Below, in pieces: positions 36,424 through 49,982 of a stretch of 64,000 nt of DNA. Numbering within the stretch: the first letter of the stretch is position 1; each line of letters begins with the position of its first letter. This DNA comes from Paraphaeosphaeria minitans (Eukaryota > Ascomycota > Dothideomycetes > Pleosporales > Didymosphaeriaceae), in contig WJXW01000018.1 of assembly GCA_015832175.1 (NCBI GenBank), forward strand, positions 868,001 to 932,000, read 5' to 3'. The notes beneath the pieces are model-generated. The model made no database searches. It was not told the DNA's origin and saw nothing but the letters and a program-made list of their open reading frames with translations. The position numbers and the translations under genes were made by a program.

Positions 36424-37732
36424 TAAAAAGACTAGGAGTGTCTAGCCTCTTTGTACGATGTGGTTTATTGGGCAAAAGCAGTCTAGGTTTTAGGCTATTA
36501 CCACTAGTGTGGCTCTATATATAGTGTCTCTGTCCTCGCACGTATAAGGATGGGCCCTAGCTATACTCTATGTGTATATATATTACTTATAGATAGTGTA
36601 GGTTATATTATTAGGATCGTGTAAAGCGGTTTAGGTTATAGTTATAGCGTTATTATATAAAAGGTCTATAGCTTATAGTTAAGCTGTAACAGTTTAAAGA
36701 GTTTCTTTACATAAGTGTTCTTTATTATAGTATTAGTAGTAATAAAGCCTTTTTTTATAAAAAAAGCAATAAGCTCTCTTCTTACTATATAACTAATTTT
36801 ATTAAAGGTTTTCTCTTTCTACTTATTAAAATCTTTAGTAAAAGAAGAGATTACCTCTTTATTTTTAAAGCTACTTGCGCAATATTACGCAATTATATAC
36901 ACTATATAAGTGTTTAGCTATTTTAAAGAAGGGGGTAGGTAGCTATATAGATCTACTCTATCTACTTAGTACTTTTGTGCGATCTCTCCTCTTAAGGTAA
37001 TAGCCTTAATATTTATTACTTCCTCTACTTATTAAAGCTATTCTAAGTTGTCCTCTTACATAGCTTATTGTGCGATTCCTTCTTATACAGTTTCCTCTAG
37101 GAAGTCTCCTAGTCCTAGTGCTATGTTATTATCTTATTAAATCATATAACTAGACTATATTAGTGTGTCGCTAGTTTAATCGTGCAACGTGTTTTTTAGG
37201 GTTATAAATATGTTTACTATCTCCTTTCTTTTTTATAGAATAGCTTAGACTAGATTATGTAACTCTTTATAGATATATGCGCTTTATTTTTACTTATTAT
37301 ATAATCTAAAATTTAATCTCTAGTAAAGGTAATAATATAGAGCCTATGTATCTAGCTTATAGGGCGCTTTATCTTTAGACCTTACTAGTTTGTAGTTAAT
37401 TAGAATTAACTACTAATTAGTATTAGTTTAGCTTAAACTGTAATTAAGTATTTAAGGGTTAATAGTATACTATCGTGCAAAGGGTGAGAAGTAGGTTTAA
37501 TTAATTATGTCTAGTCTATTATATAAAGGGGCACTAAGGACCTTATAAAGTCTCTGCCTCTTAGCGCTAACCTAAGCAGTGGGTCCTTGTGCAGGTCCTT
37601 ATAGGTAGGTAGGGCCTTATAAAGTCTCTGCCTCTTAGCGCTAACCTAAGTAGTGGGTCCTTATGCAGGTCCCTATAGGTAGGTAGGCCCCTATTTTACT
37701 TAGTGCTATTTGTACGATAAACTGTATAGACA
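36424..37732 (-). mobile_element. Truncated inverted Copia P-family copy P3
   Basis: Reverse complement of the P 5' end: LTR (37421-37732), leader and the first part of gag, ending where it meets the Gypsy G1 LTR at 36423. Its LTR is 312 bp because a 74-bp block is tandemly duplicated (CCTTATAAAGTC repeated at 37541 and 37615). Confidence 0.85.
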
Positions 37733-37908
37733 TATATAGTATAATATAGTTTAGGTTTAAGTTATAGTAGTGTTATATAAGATTCCTATAGCTTATATTT
37801 AAGCTAAGTAAGTCTATAAAGCTTCTTTAACTATATATTCCTTACTATAGAGTCTAGAGTAGTAAATCTTTTTTATATAAAATAGGTAATAAGCTTTTAT
37901 TTTATTAT
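37733..37908 (-). mobile_element. Left piece of inverted Copia P-family copy P4
   Basis: Matches, inverted, the part of gag around P1 18190-18360. It is separated from the remainder (45142-46085) by the P2 insertion; the ATTAT target copies at 37904-37908 and 45137-45141 join the two halves. Confidence 0.75.
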
Positions 37909-38147
37909 TGTCCATATAGTTTATCGTACAAGTAGCACTAGGTAAAGTAGGGGGCCTGCCTACCTATAGGGACCCGCACAAGGACCCACTACTTAGGTTA
38001 GCGCTAAGAGGCAGAGACTTTATAAAGCCCTTAGTGCCCCTTTGTACAATAGACTAGACATAATTAATTAAACCTACTTCTCACCCTTTGCACGATAGTA
38101 TACTATTAACCCTTAAATACTTAATTACAGATTAAGCTAAACTAACA
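37909..38147 (+). repeat. 5' LTR of Copia P2
   Basis: 239 bp, TGTCCATATAG to AAACTAACA; keeps the original TG start. Confidence 0.9.
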
Positions 38148-38238
38148 CTAATTAGTAGTTAATTCTAATTAACTACAAACTAGTAAGGTCTAAAGACAGA
38201 GCGCCCTACAAGCTAGATGCGTAGGCTCTGTATTATTA

Positions 38239-38468
38239 CCTTTACTAGAGATTAAATTTCAGATTGTATAATAAACAGAAACAAAGCGCGCATATCTATA
38301 AAAAGTGGCATAATCTAGTCTAAGCTATTCTACAGAAAAGAAAGGAGATAGTACCTTTACTAGAGATTAAATTTTAGATTATACAATAAGTAGAAACAAA
38401 GCGCGCACATCTATAAAGAGTTATATAATCTAGTCTAAGCTATTCTATAGAAAAGAAAGGAGATAGTG
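38239..38468 (+). repeat. 115-bp tandem duplication in the P2 leader
   Basis: Two adjacent copies starting CCTTTACTAGAGATTAAATT and ending AAGAAAGGAGATAGT; P1 has one copy at the equivalent place. Confidence 0.85.
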
Positions 38469-38599
38469 AGCACATTTACAACCCTAAAAAACATATTGTA
38501 TAATTAAACTAGTAATAACTAAACGTAAACACATTGTATAATTAAACTAGTAATAACTAAACGTAGACACGTTGCATAACTAAAAAAGATAACAACAAT

Positions 38600-41500
38600 A
38601 TGGCCTTAAGACTAGGAGACTTCCTAGAGGAACTATAACCTAAGGACGTCGCGCAATAATTAATACTACCTTTTTAGTAAGAAAATAAAGCAATATAGCT
38701 TTAATAAGTAGAGGAAGTAATAAACATTAAAGCTATTACCTTAAGAGGAGAGATCACACAAAAGTACTAGATAGATAAAGTAAATCTACACAGCTACCTA
38801 CCCCCTTCTCTAAAATAGCTAAACACTTATATAGTATATATAATTACGTAATATTGCGCAAGCAGCTTTAAAGGTAAAGAGGTAATCTCTTCTTTTATAG
38901 AAAATTTTAATAACTAGAAGGAGAGAACCTTTAATAAGATTAGTTATGCGGTAAGAAAAGAGCTTATTACTTTTCTTATAAAGGAAGGCTTTGTCGCTAC
39001 TAATTCTATAATAAAGGACACCTATACAAAGAAACTCTTTAAACTATTATAGCTTAACTATAAGCTATAGACCCTTCGCATAATAACGCTATAACCGCAA
39101 CTTAAACCGCTTTATATAATCCTAATAATACAACCTACACTATCTATAGGCAATGTATATACATATAGAGCATAGCTAGGGCCTATCCCTATATATGCGA
39201 GGATAGAGACACTATATATAGAGCTACACTAGTAGTAGTAGCCTAAAACCTAAACTGCTTTTACCTAACAAACTATATTATACAAAGAGGCTAGACACTC
39301 CTAGTCTCTTTAATAACTAGGAGATTATGCTTATATCTAGCTAAACAAGATTATCCTCTTTTAGAAGGCTTAGAGTAAAAAGAATAACTACACTAGTAGG
39401 CTATATAACATCCTAATAAATAAGGCAAAAGTCTTTAGAGAACTATACTACAGGCTAGGTATACTATAGGACTAGTATGTAAATATCTTTCTAGGAATCC
39501 TTTCTAATCGTGCGAGCACCTACTACCTATATAATATTAGACTAGGACTTCTATAGGATAAATTATACAACAGACTAAATAGGCACTTTAACACTAGTAT
39601 TAATTATAATTAGTACTAGATAGACTAGACCACTCTTACCTTTAAACGCTATAAAAGGGATCATCTAGCTGCTATATTGCATAAGGCCCTAGAAGTAATA
39701 ATTAATAAGCTTACCTTAGCCTAAAGGGCTCTTAGATAAGGCTTTAGTAGTAAACTATAACTACACACTACTATTATATAAGTATACTGCGGCTATCCTA
39801 ACCTTAAATAAGCTATATTTAACCCTAAAAACATAGTAGAAGGCTTACTTAGTAACCTTTATGCGTTACTCTAAGTTACTAAAAATAGGAAGAAGTTATA
39901 GTTCCTCTAAGATAGTAAAGAGGTGTACTATACTAATTAATAATATAATAATTCTAATTATATAAGAGGATCTAGCCCCTCTAGAGGTAGATTAACCTTT
40001 AGACTAAAAAAAAAAGGTAACTTTAGAAGTTTAAGCTCTTACATAAAGTAGAAATACTTTATATACTATAAAAAAGGATACTAGTCCACTAACTATCTAC
40101 TAAAGGATACCTAGTGAGCTAGAAGGTAATATATATTATTATACACTAACTTCTATAAATATAAACCCTCTACTATAGATATACAAGCATACATCCTTAA
40201 CTTTAAAAGAGAGCTAGAGGAAGAAGACTATTATATAAAAAAAGAAGAAGATAAACAAGACTAATAGAGTAATAAAGAAGAAGTATAGAAAGCTACTTTA
40301 TACTTTACTTCTATTGCCTACCTTTATTATATAACTAGTAAAGACATCTAACATAGCAAGGGTAATAAGAATATAGAGGAACCTATATAACTATTCACTT
40401 TAGCTAGTTAGTATTATACAAAGTACTAAGGAGAACTCTAGAATATAGGCGCTGTATAAATGTCTATAGTAGAAAAGGACTAGCTTACTGCCTACTTACA
40501 CAAAAACCTAACTACTAAAGTAGACTAGTTACTAGGATCTACTAATATTAGCTTTAGAGGATAGGGTTCCTAGATATCTCTAGGCACTATATAAATTACT
40601 AACCTTATAAAAATAGTAACCTACTATATCCTTAACTCCCTAACACTATTCCTGCTATTACTAGTAGATACTAATAGACTTAGGGCATACTTTAATAACA
40701 TCCTAGATATTATTATATAAAGGAACAGTATAATAGTTCTAGTTATATAAAAGTAGGGTTACCCTTTCTTTAACCTTAGTAATAAGAAATTAGCTCTCTT
40801 TTTTATAGAGACAGAACTCTAACGCCTACACTACTATTTTAGACACCCCTAGACAGAAAGACTATATAAGCTTCTTACTTAGGTAGGGCATAAAGTAGAG
40901 AGCTTTATACTAGAAGAAGTAAAGAAGTTCTATTACTATTACTAGTTATATAACTAAGCGCTAAGACGCTTTAAGTTCTCTATCTAAAATAACTTATACT
41001 TTAACTATAAAATTATTATTAATATTGTATAAATTAGTAAAAGGGATGTCTTGTATATTATTAATATAGACATATCTTTTTAGGTAGCCTAATTCCTAAG
41101 ATTAATAACTATATAAGACACCTAGGATGCCTTAATAAGATACTAGATTAATATATACTAAGGCCTACTAGATTATATTATCTATAACCTAGGAACTAAC
41201 TTTGCTTCTAATAAGTTTTAGAATTATATAAAAATAGTTAGGGCAGAATATAGGCAAATGCTAGTAGAGGCACACTAGGCTGTAGGCAAGATTAAAAGAG
41301 TATATACGCTACTACGCTAAGCGTACAACATTCTAAGAGCTAAGATTAACAGTTATATAAATAATAAAATAGTGCTATAGATAGTAGTAAAGGCACTAAA
41401 TAATATAGCTAGGCCTAATAGCATAGTACTTACCCTCTTAGTCTTTAGTGCCTACTTAAAGATTAATAAGGACTTTCTACCTTTACTAGAACTAATTACC

Positions 41501-43621
41501 TAAGCTAATGTAGTGTAGAAAGTAATAAAAATACTTAAGAAGAATAGAGCTAAAGTTAAAGTTACTTATATAATTAATACTAGGAATAGCCTATTATTGT
41601 ATAAAACTCTTACACTCTTACTTAGCTTAGAAGTTATAGCCTAGAGAGAAAAAAAGGGATAGTAAGGACTATATAAGATTAAGAGTATTAAAGGAAGAGA
41701 TATTATTTTAGAACTTAAAAATAGACCTCTAAAACTACGCTATATATAGGTTAAACTATACTATCGCGCAACTAAAGACAGCACATAGAAACTATAGAAT
41801 ATAGATACTCCTATAGCCACACGAATTAAAGCTCTAAAGCTAAGGCCAAGGGGAAGACCTAGGAAGAACTAAACTACTATAGTTACATAATTAAGTAAAG
41901 CTTAACAAAGATTAGGAAGACTAAACACCTAGTTTATTACCTAAAAAGAAAAAAATAACTTTAAGCTTACACTAAAGCTTTGTGCGGACAGCGTTATTAC
42001 TACACTTAGCTAGCCTTTTAAAGAATTAGATATAGTAAAAATAAATACCTTTATTACTAATAGCACTTTTAAAATCTTATTATACAACTTTAATAAACAA
42101 CCTAGCTATATCTTTAACCTACGTCTTATACAAGAGATTAAAGGTAAGACAACCTAACTATATAAGAAATTAAAACTTATCTTTACTAGCTATTTAAATA
42201 AAGAAAAAAAGAAAATCCTTACATAATCCCCTACTATTTAGCGTATAAGCTAAAGGTTACTATTAGCTCTTTCTATAATACTAATTTAGTTATATAATAT
42301 GCACATTAAGCTTAGGGACATTACTTAGGCCTATATATAGTCTACTAACAAACTCCTTTACATATTATACGCCTAACTACTAGTAGAAATACGCAATTTC
42401 TTCCTACTAAATATAATTCTATAAGTTATATAACCTCTATATAGCGTAGTAGAATTAGGTCTCTACTAGTTTAAGACATACTATAACCACTATAAGGAGA
42501 AACTAAGGATGTATGTGTTAACGTACAACCTATGCCTACTTATTATAGATAAGGGACCTAAGATATTTAGTATTACTAGACTTTAGACTAATAACACCTT
42601 TAGTGTAGTTACAGAAAGCTTTACATAATAAGAAGAGGAGTAGCTCTATACTATAAAGTTTTATGCAAAAGACAAAAGTGTCTTAATATAAAATAGGGCA
42701 ATTAAGTTTAATAAAGGTAAAATCCAACTTATCTAAAGTGTTATTACCCTAAAATAGAAGGGATAGGCTAAAAGCCTTTGCATAATTAATCCCTAGGATA
42801 AAGACACTACACACTAATATATTACATAATAAGTAAGAGGTGTATATATCTCTTTAGTTTACTAACTAGAAGTAACATTTAACCTGTCTATTACTGCGTA
42901 AACAATAGTACTAACAGAAGAAGATATTAAGGCACTAAACATACGTTTAAACTAGCAAATTTAGAATACACAAAGAGGACTAAAATTTATTCCACTTAAC
43001 CTAGGTCGCACAAAGCTGTTTATTTTTATAGATAGCTTATTTGCTAATAATAGAGACCTAAGCTTACAGCTTAGCTTTATTATTATACTAGTAGAGGAAC
43101 ATCGCACAACAACTTAGGACTTTAAGATCTATAGTAACATTATCTACTAGAACTTAGTAAAGTGTAAAAGAGTAACTAGAAGTGTTCTAGTAAGCGAATT
43201 ATACAGTTTAGTAGGCAGTTTTAATAATATAATTACATTAAGCACAATACTCTAATAGATTATACAAACACTTTAGATCCCCCTAATTCCTATTATAGTC
43301 TGTACTAACTTAAAATCCCTGTATAAATGCCTTGTACAACTAGGCACTATAAACAAAAAACGCCTTATAATTAATATTATATTAATTAGGGAGTTGTACA
43401 AAAAACAGGAAATTATAGAGATTAGGTAGATTAATAGCAAAGACAATCCTACTAATACTTATACAAAGAAAGCACCTAACTAGGCACTCTAAACACTAAT
43501 CTTAACAAATAAACTACACATTACTGTTAAGGCTTTAGTAGACAGAATTAACAAGGACTATATAATAGAGTAACTACTTTACTATATAACATTTCTTTTG
43601 TTATTTTACTTAATATTTTAA
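38600..43621 (+). pseudogene. Copia P2 gag-pol polyprotein, RIP-degraded
   Basis: From ATGGCCTTAAGACTAGGAG a single frame can be followed through gag, a degenerate zinc knuckle (near 40060-40110), protease, integrase, RT (SPTIQRISQRLLLALS-type block) and RNase H (about 43010-43560). I saw TAA/TAG codons but no frameshift, so P2 keeps the ancestral frame better than P1 in the gag-protease region. Not functional. Confidence 0.85.
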
Positions 43622-43885
43622 AAAAAAAAAAAAAATTTTTTCTATCTAACTTGCTATAACTTCGCACAGACATATTTATTTTTAGGCTATATAAGCCCTA
43701 CTACTAATTTAATATTATAGTTTTATTATAAGAGAGGGAACACATTGTAGGAAATTATATAAAGATATTAAAGAACATATTTTCTATATTAATAATTTAG
43801 ATATCTTAAGACTAGGCCTACCTACCCCTTTATGCGATAAAGACATTCACTCCCCCCCTTATACACAACGCTTATAATAAGCACT

Positions 43886-44308
43886 ATGCAACTTCTATAC
43901 GTAGGCGCTGTATAATCTAGACTTATAACCTAGGATTACACAATAATCTAGGAACACCTAATTACTAGTATTAGTAGTGCTGTATAAGTAAGTATAAGAC
44001 TTATTTTAAACTTAGCTGCGTAACTAGATAAGCACTGCTTACTAATATCCCTTATATTATATAACGTAAGCAGCCTACCGCTAGAGGTTTATACTAACTA
44101 GAATTTGTATAATAATGTCCTAGAAGGGTATCTAGGCCACTCTAGCCTTTTTGTCCTACACCTATTAGTATTATATAATAAAAATAAAGATGCTCTAGAG
44201 GATTTATTATACGTCTACTACTAGGCTCTACATAAAGGCCCTTATACTAGGCGAACTAGTAAGGAGGTTAACCTAGATACGTAATCTAGTCTAGCCTATA
44301 ATAACTAG
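43886..44308 (+). pseudogene. Copia P2 third frame (ORF3), unknown function
   Basis: Same 141-codon length as in P1 (23136-23558), beginning ATGCAACTTCTATACG. Internal stops are TAA/TAG only, partly at different codons from P1. Its preservation as one frame in two copies argues that it was once translated. Confidence 0.6.
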
Positions 44309-44898
44309 CACAAAGACACTAGCAGTAAAGGCACTAGCGCCTAATAGACTAATAGTATTATTAGCTATTATATAATAGTAAGTGTATATGTATATGTGTA
44401 TTTTATTAAAAATTAGTATTATATAAAAAAGCTATATATATTCACTAGTAATAGAGCACTAGCTACTAGACACTAGGACACTAAAAAGAATAAGTTAAGA
44501 AGGGAGGAAGGTACACGTACATTAAAGTAAGATAAAGGAGAGAGGGTTTAGGGAGCTAAGAGATATCCTTTTATACCTACTTACTAAGACCTAGCGCTAA
44601 GTATTATATTACTTAATACCCCACCTTCTATTTACGCATAAAATATATGCCTAGAAAGAGCCTTATTGTGCGATGCGGCTCTACTACTATATAAGGGGGT
44701 AGGGTAAAAACTAAGTAAGTTAGCTATTACTACCTATTTGCATAAGAGTAGGTGCAAATAGAAATTCTACTATATAGTAACACTGCACCTACCCTACAAC
44801 CTGTTCTAATAGGGGAAGGCCAACTGTATAGATAGAGAAGGACAGGAAAAGGAAGTGTATAATAGACATAGGCTATTATATAAAAGAAAAGTTACTAG

Positions 44899-45136
44899 TG
44901 TCTATATAGTTTATTATACAAGTAGCACTAGGTAAAGTGGGGGCCTACCTACCTATAGGGACCCGCATAAGGACCCACTACTTAGGTTAGCACTAAGAGG
45001 CAGAGACTTTATAAAGCCCTTAGTGCCCCTTTATACAATAGACTAGACGTAATTAATTAAACCTACTTCTCACCCTTTACACAATAGTATACTATTAACC
45101 CTTAAATGCTTAATTGCAGATTAAGCCAAACTAATA
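44899..45136 (+). repeat. 3' LTR of Copia P2
   Basis: 238 bp, TGTCTATATAG to AAACTAATA. Confidence 0.9.
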
Positions 45137-45141
45137 ATTAT

Positions 45142-46085
45142 ATAGCTAATTTGCTTAAAGTTCTTCTTTATCTATTTAAAGAAGTTTTCTAAAAAGGAGA
45201 AGATTACCTCTTCTCCTTTAAGGCTGCTTATATAATACTAAATAAGCATATACACTCTATATGTGTTTATACACTTTATTAAAGGGGGTAGACTACTATA
45301 TAGGTCTATTCTATCTATCTAGTATCTTTATGCAATTTCGCCCTTTAAGGTAACAGCTCTAATATTTACTACTTCTTCTACCTAGTATAGCTATTCTAAG
45401 TTATCCTCCTAAGTAGCTTATTATGGAATTCCTTCTTATATAAATTCCTTAAGGAAGACTTCTAGTCCTAGTGCTATATTATTATCTTATTAAATTATAC
45501 GACTAGATTGCATTAGTGTGTCGCTAGTTTAATTATGCGATATATTTTTTAGAGTTATAAATATACTCACTATCTCCTTTCCTTTCTATAGAATAGCTTA
45601 GACTAGATCGTGCGACTCTTTATACATATATACACTTTATTTCTACTAATTATATAATGTAAAATTTAATCTCTAGTAAAGGTAACAATATAGAGCCTAT
45701 ATATCTAGCTTATAGGGCGCTCTGTCTTTAGACCTGACTAGTTTACAGTTAATTAGAATTAACTACTAATTAGTGTAGGTTTAGCTTAATCTATAATTAA
45801 GTATTTAAAAATTAATAGTATACTATTGTGTAAAGGGTAAAAAGTAGGTTTAATTAATTACATCTTGTCTATTGTATAAAGGGGCACTAAGGACCTTATA
45901 AAGTCTGTACCTCTTAGCGCTAACCTAAGCAGTAGGTCCTTATATAGGTTCTTATAGGTAGGTAGGGCCTTATAAAGTCTTTGCCTCTTAGCGCTAACCT
46001 AAGTAGTGGGTCCTTGTGCGGGTCCCTATAGGTAGGCAGGCCCCTATTTTACTTAGTGCTATTTATACGATAAACTATACGGATA
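45142..46085 (-). mobile_element. Right piece of inverted Copia P-family copy P4 with its LTR
   Basis: Inverted gag start and leader, then a 312-bp LTR at 45774-46085 with the same 74-bp internal duplication as P3. The LTR start (..CGGATA) abuts Gypsy G2 sequence at 46086, so P4 was inserted into, or recombined with, G2 gag. Confidence 0.8.
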
Positions 46086-49000
46086 CTAATTTTATATATA
46101 GACGTATTACAAAGAACTAATATGCGCACAATATATAGTAGAGAAAAAGGAGAATAAGAAATAATCTAGAAGGAAACTACGCTATAAATAGATGTATATA
46201 GACTACCCTATTACACCTTATAATAAACACCTTTAGGATAAATAATATATAAAATACTTCCCTTACCTCACGCTAAAGAGTAATAAATACTATAATATAC
46301 TTATTAATAGAGATTGTATATAACTAAACTAGTATATATATCTAAACTAAGACTGTAAATACCACTATATAGCTAAATATTTAGACGGCTTTGTAAACTG
46401 CCCTATATAAGAAGTAATAATAAAACTACTAATTTAACTAATATATAAGAATAGTAAAGACTATAGAAGGAAAAATAGTAGAATATTATTATAGAAAAAA
46501 GAAGATAATCTATAAAAGCTATATACTTAAGAATAATAATAAACATAGACGCTTAGAAATGTATACTAGGCACCTAAACTTAATTATAATCTATATAAAT
46601 AGATGTCTTTTTTAGGCCTAAACTTAGACAAGAAAACGCCTTTATTAAATTAAATGCTATAGTAAGCACAGTATTAGTTAAGGTACTAGTATGGCTTAAA
46701 GGAATATAGGCTTAAGCTTTTATAGACTTAGGAGTAGAAAGAAATTTTATATTTTATTAGATAGTAAGATAAGTAGGACTTATAATATTAGAGAAAAAAG
46801 TATCCTATATTATCTATATCGTAAATAGATCCCTAATGCCTAAAATACTTTAGATAAGCTAAGAGGTTACTACTATAATAATAGTCTAAGGATATAGAAA
46901 GGAATATACCTTAGATATATTACTAGGATCTACGTATAGCTTAGTCGTAAGATTACCTTAGTTAATAATATATAACCCGTAGATTAATTAAAATATAAAA
47001 AGAATATTATTTAAACGCTATAAATGTATATTATAAGTAAAGCCTACGTATTAACTAAAATTAATAGTAGATAAGAGAGTTATTAATAATATAATACTAT
47101 AATAGATAGTTAAAAAGTAGAAGCATACCTTAGTAGACGCTAGTAGAAACCACTAGGTTAAAAAGGGTAAGAAGGAGGATAATAGCACACCTTTTACCTT
47201 ACTAAGAGAGTACAGGAAATAGACATATATGTTTATAAAAAAGGAACGAAAAGTAAACCTACCTAAATATTAACCCTAGAATCTTACAATAGACCTAGAA
47301 GAAGGGAAGACGCTACCCTTTAGACTACTATATAGTAAAATAGAAGAAGAAATCCTTAAGAAACGTAATTTTATTAAGACAAACCTTAAGAAAGGATATA
47401 TATAACTATTAAAGTTACTAGTAGTAAGCCGTTTTATATTTGTTAAGCAAAAGGATAGATTAGATAGACTATACGTTAACTACTAATAACTTAATAATAT
47501 AATAATAAAGAACTAATATCTACTACTAAATATTATAGAGTTATAAGATTAGCTATTTTAAGCTAAGATATGTATAATAATATATCTAAGAGAGTGTTAC
47601 CACCTTATATAAATTAAGAAAGGTAAAGAATAGAAAATAGTGTTTTAATTACACTATAGAGTATTTAAATATAAGGTTATGCCTTTTAGACTTACAAATG
47701 CACTAGCAGCTTTTATAGCACTTATTAATAATATACTTTATAAATATCTAGACATATTTATTATCGCGTATATAGATAATATCCTTATCTTTTCTAAAAA
47801 CGAGTCTAACTACACTAAGTATGTATAGATAGTACTAAAAGCACTAGATAAAGCATACCTTTGTATTTTAACTTAAGAAATATAAGTTTAACATTAAATA
47901 ACTTAAATTCCTAGGACATATTATTACTACGGGAGGAATTAAAATAGCACTAAGTAAAAGTAAATATATTAAGAACTAACTAATACTAAAGACAGCCAGG
48001 AATATCTAAGAATTCTTAGGATTCTGTGGATTGAACTAATAATCTATCCAAGATTACGTAAAGGTTATAATACCTTTAATGAATCCTATAAAAAGGAACG
48101 TACCCTTTAAATAGATAAATAAGTATAGAATATTATTCTAACTCCTTAAGACAGTATATATTATGGAACGTATCCTTATTTATTTTAGAAGTAATAAACC
48201 ACTACGCTTTAAAACAGACGCTAGCGATCTTACGCTAGGCGCCTATATTAAATAAAAACGTAATAGTAAATAGCACCTAATTACCTATTACTTATATAAA
48301 TTTAGTAACGCTAAAATATAATACAACGTATATAATAAAGAACTCTATGCTATTGTTAAAGCCTTAAAGCACTAAAGGATTTACGCGCTTAGTTACTTAA
48401 CGCTAGAAATCTATATAGATTATAAGAACTTTCTAAGGTTTATAATAACAAAAAAACTTACGCTATAATAATAAAGATAGTTGTAGACTACTAGGTAGTA
48501 TAAGTTTAAAATTATATATATAGCTAGAAAAGAAAATGGCAGAGTAGACGCTCTTAGCTAATAAAGTAATTTAGTAGAATAAAAGGCAAAAACCTTCTCT
48601 GTAATCCTTCGCAAAGCCAAAGATAGATCTCTAGAACTAATAGCAGAACTAAATTAACTTTTAGTAATTAACTAAGAAGTTCTAGAACATCTATAAACTA
48701 AGATTATCTAACAATACTATAATAACCTTATGTACGGACACCTAGGTATTACAAAAACAATAGAACTTATCTAAAGGAATTACACCTTTAAAGGAATTAA
48801 GAAAGCTATAATAACTTACATCTATAAATGTGTAGAATACTAGCAAAGTAAACATAGTATATAGCTTAAATATAGAGAGATGTAAGCAATTAGAATAGTA
48901 ATAGCACTATAGGAAGACATTACTATAGATTTTATTATAGAAATTCTAAACTCTAAGGATCTAATAACAGGAATTAAATACAACAGTATACTAGTAGTAG

Positions 49001-49930
49001 TCTACTAACTAACTAAGTATATTAAGCTTATTCTATGTCTTAAAAAAATAATAGTAAAGGAACTCGCTTTTTTTATCCTAGACTAATTAATTAGATACTA
49101 TAGAATCCTAAAAATAATTATTAGTAATAGAGACAAGCTCTTCACGTTAAATTACTAGATAACGCTTATAGCCCTACTTAAAACGAAATAAAAGCTGTTA
49201 ACAGCTTACTATCCATAAATAGAAGGACAGATAAAACGTATAAACTAAACTATAGAAACGTACCTACGCATCTACTATAATAGTTAGAAGAATAACTAGG
49301 TTTTATTACTACCTATAGCACAGTTAGCCTATAATAACAAAGTATTAGCAGTATTAGGACATACACTATTCTATGTAAACTACAGAAGACACCTATATCT
49401 TTTTAATTAATAATTTCCTACGATAATTAAAGTAAAAGAAGGCATAGATCTAGTAGAAAATATTAAGAAAATACACTAATAACTTTAAGAGAATCTTAAG
49501 AAAGCTTAGTAGTAATTAATTTTATACTAGAACTAAAAATAAAAAATAGCACCTTAGCTAAAAAAGGGGGATAAAGTATATCTACTTACAAAGAACCTTT
49601 AAACTTAGAAGAAAAAACACAAAAAACTAGATTATATTAAGGTTAGACTATTTTATATTTCTAAGCAAATATTACTAGTAAACTATAAGTTAGAACTACC
49701 GCTAGATGTAAAAATATACCTAGTATTCTACCTATTACTACTAGAACTAGCAGACCCTAATACACTAGTTAGAACCGCCTTCTACTACAGAACTAAGGAA
49801 GAAAATAAATTTAAGGTTAAAAAAATTCTAGAATATAATTAGTATAGCAACGTGTACCTTATTAAGTAGAAAGGTTACCTACACAGCAAAAACACTTAGA
49901 AACTAAAGAAATACTTATAAAACTATTAAT
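46086..49930 (+). pseudogene. Gypsy G2 distal gag and pol with chromodomain, RIP-degraded
   Basis: The frame is interrupted by TAG/TAA. Recognisable: RT catalytic remnant, RNase H (DASDLTLGAYIK-type start near 48215), integrase zinc motif near 48720-48860, chromodomain segment YLIKQKGYLHSKNTQ near 49856. Confidence 0.82.
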
Positions 49931-49982
49931 AAAAGATTAAAGAATTCTACTAATAACCTATATAGCATAATAATATTTATAC

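Larger units (their letters stand above)
37909..45136 (+). mobile_element. Ty1/Copia retrotransposon P2, complete but RIP-degraded
   Basis: 7228 bp, LTRs 37909-38147 and 44899-45136, target-site duplication ATTAT (37904-37908 and 45137-45141). Same family and domain order as P1. Its leader carries two tandem duplications absent from P1: 115 bp (from 38239 and again from 38354) and 38 bp (about 38496-38570). Confidence 0.93.
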
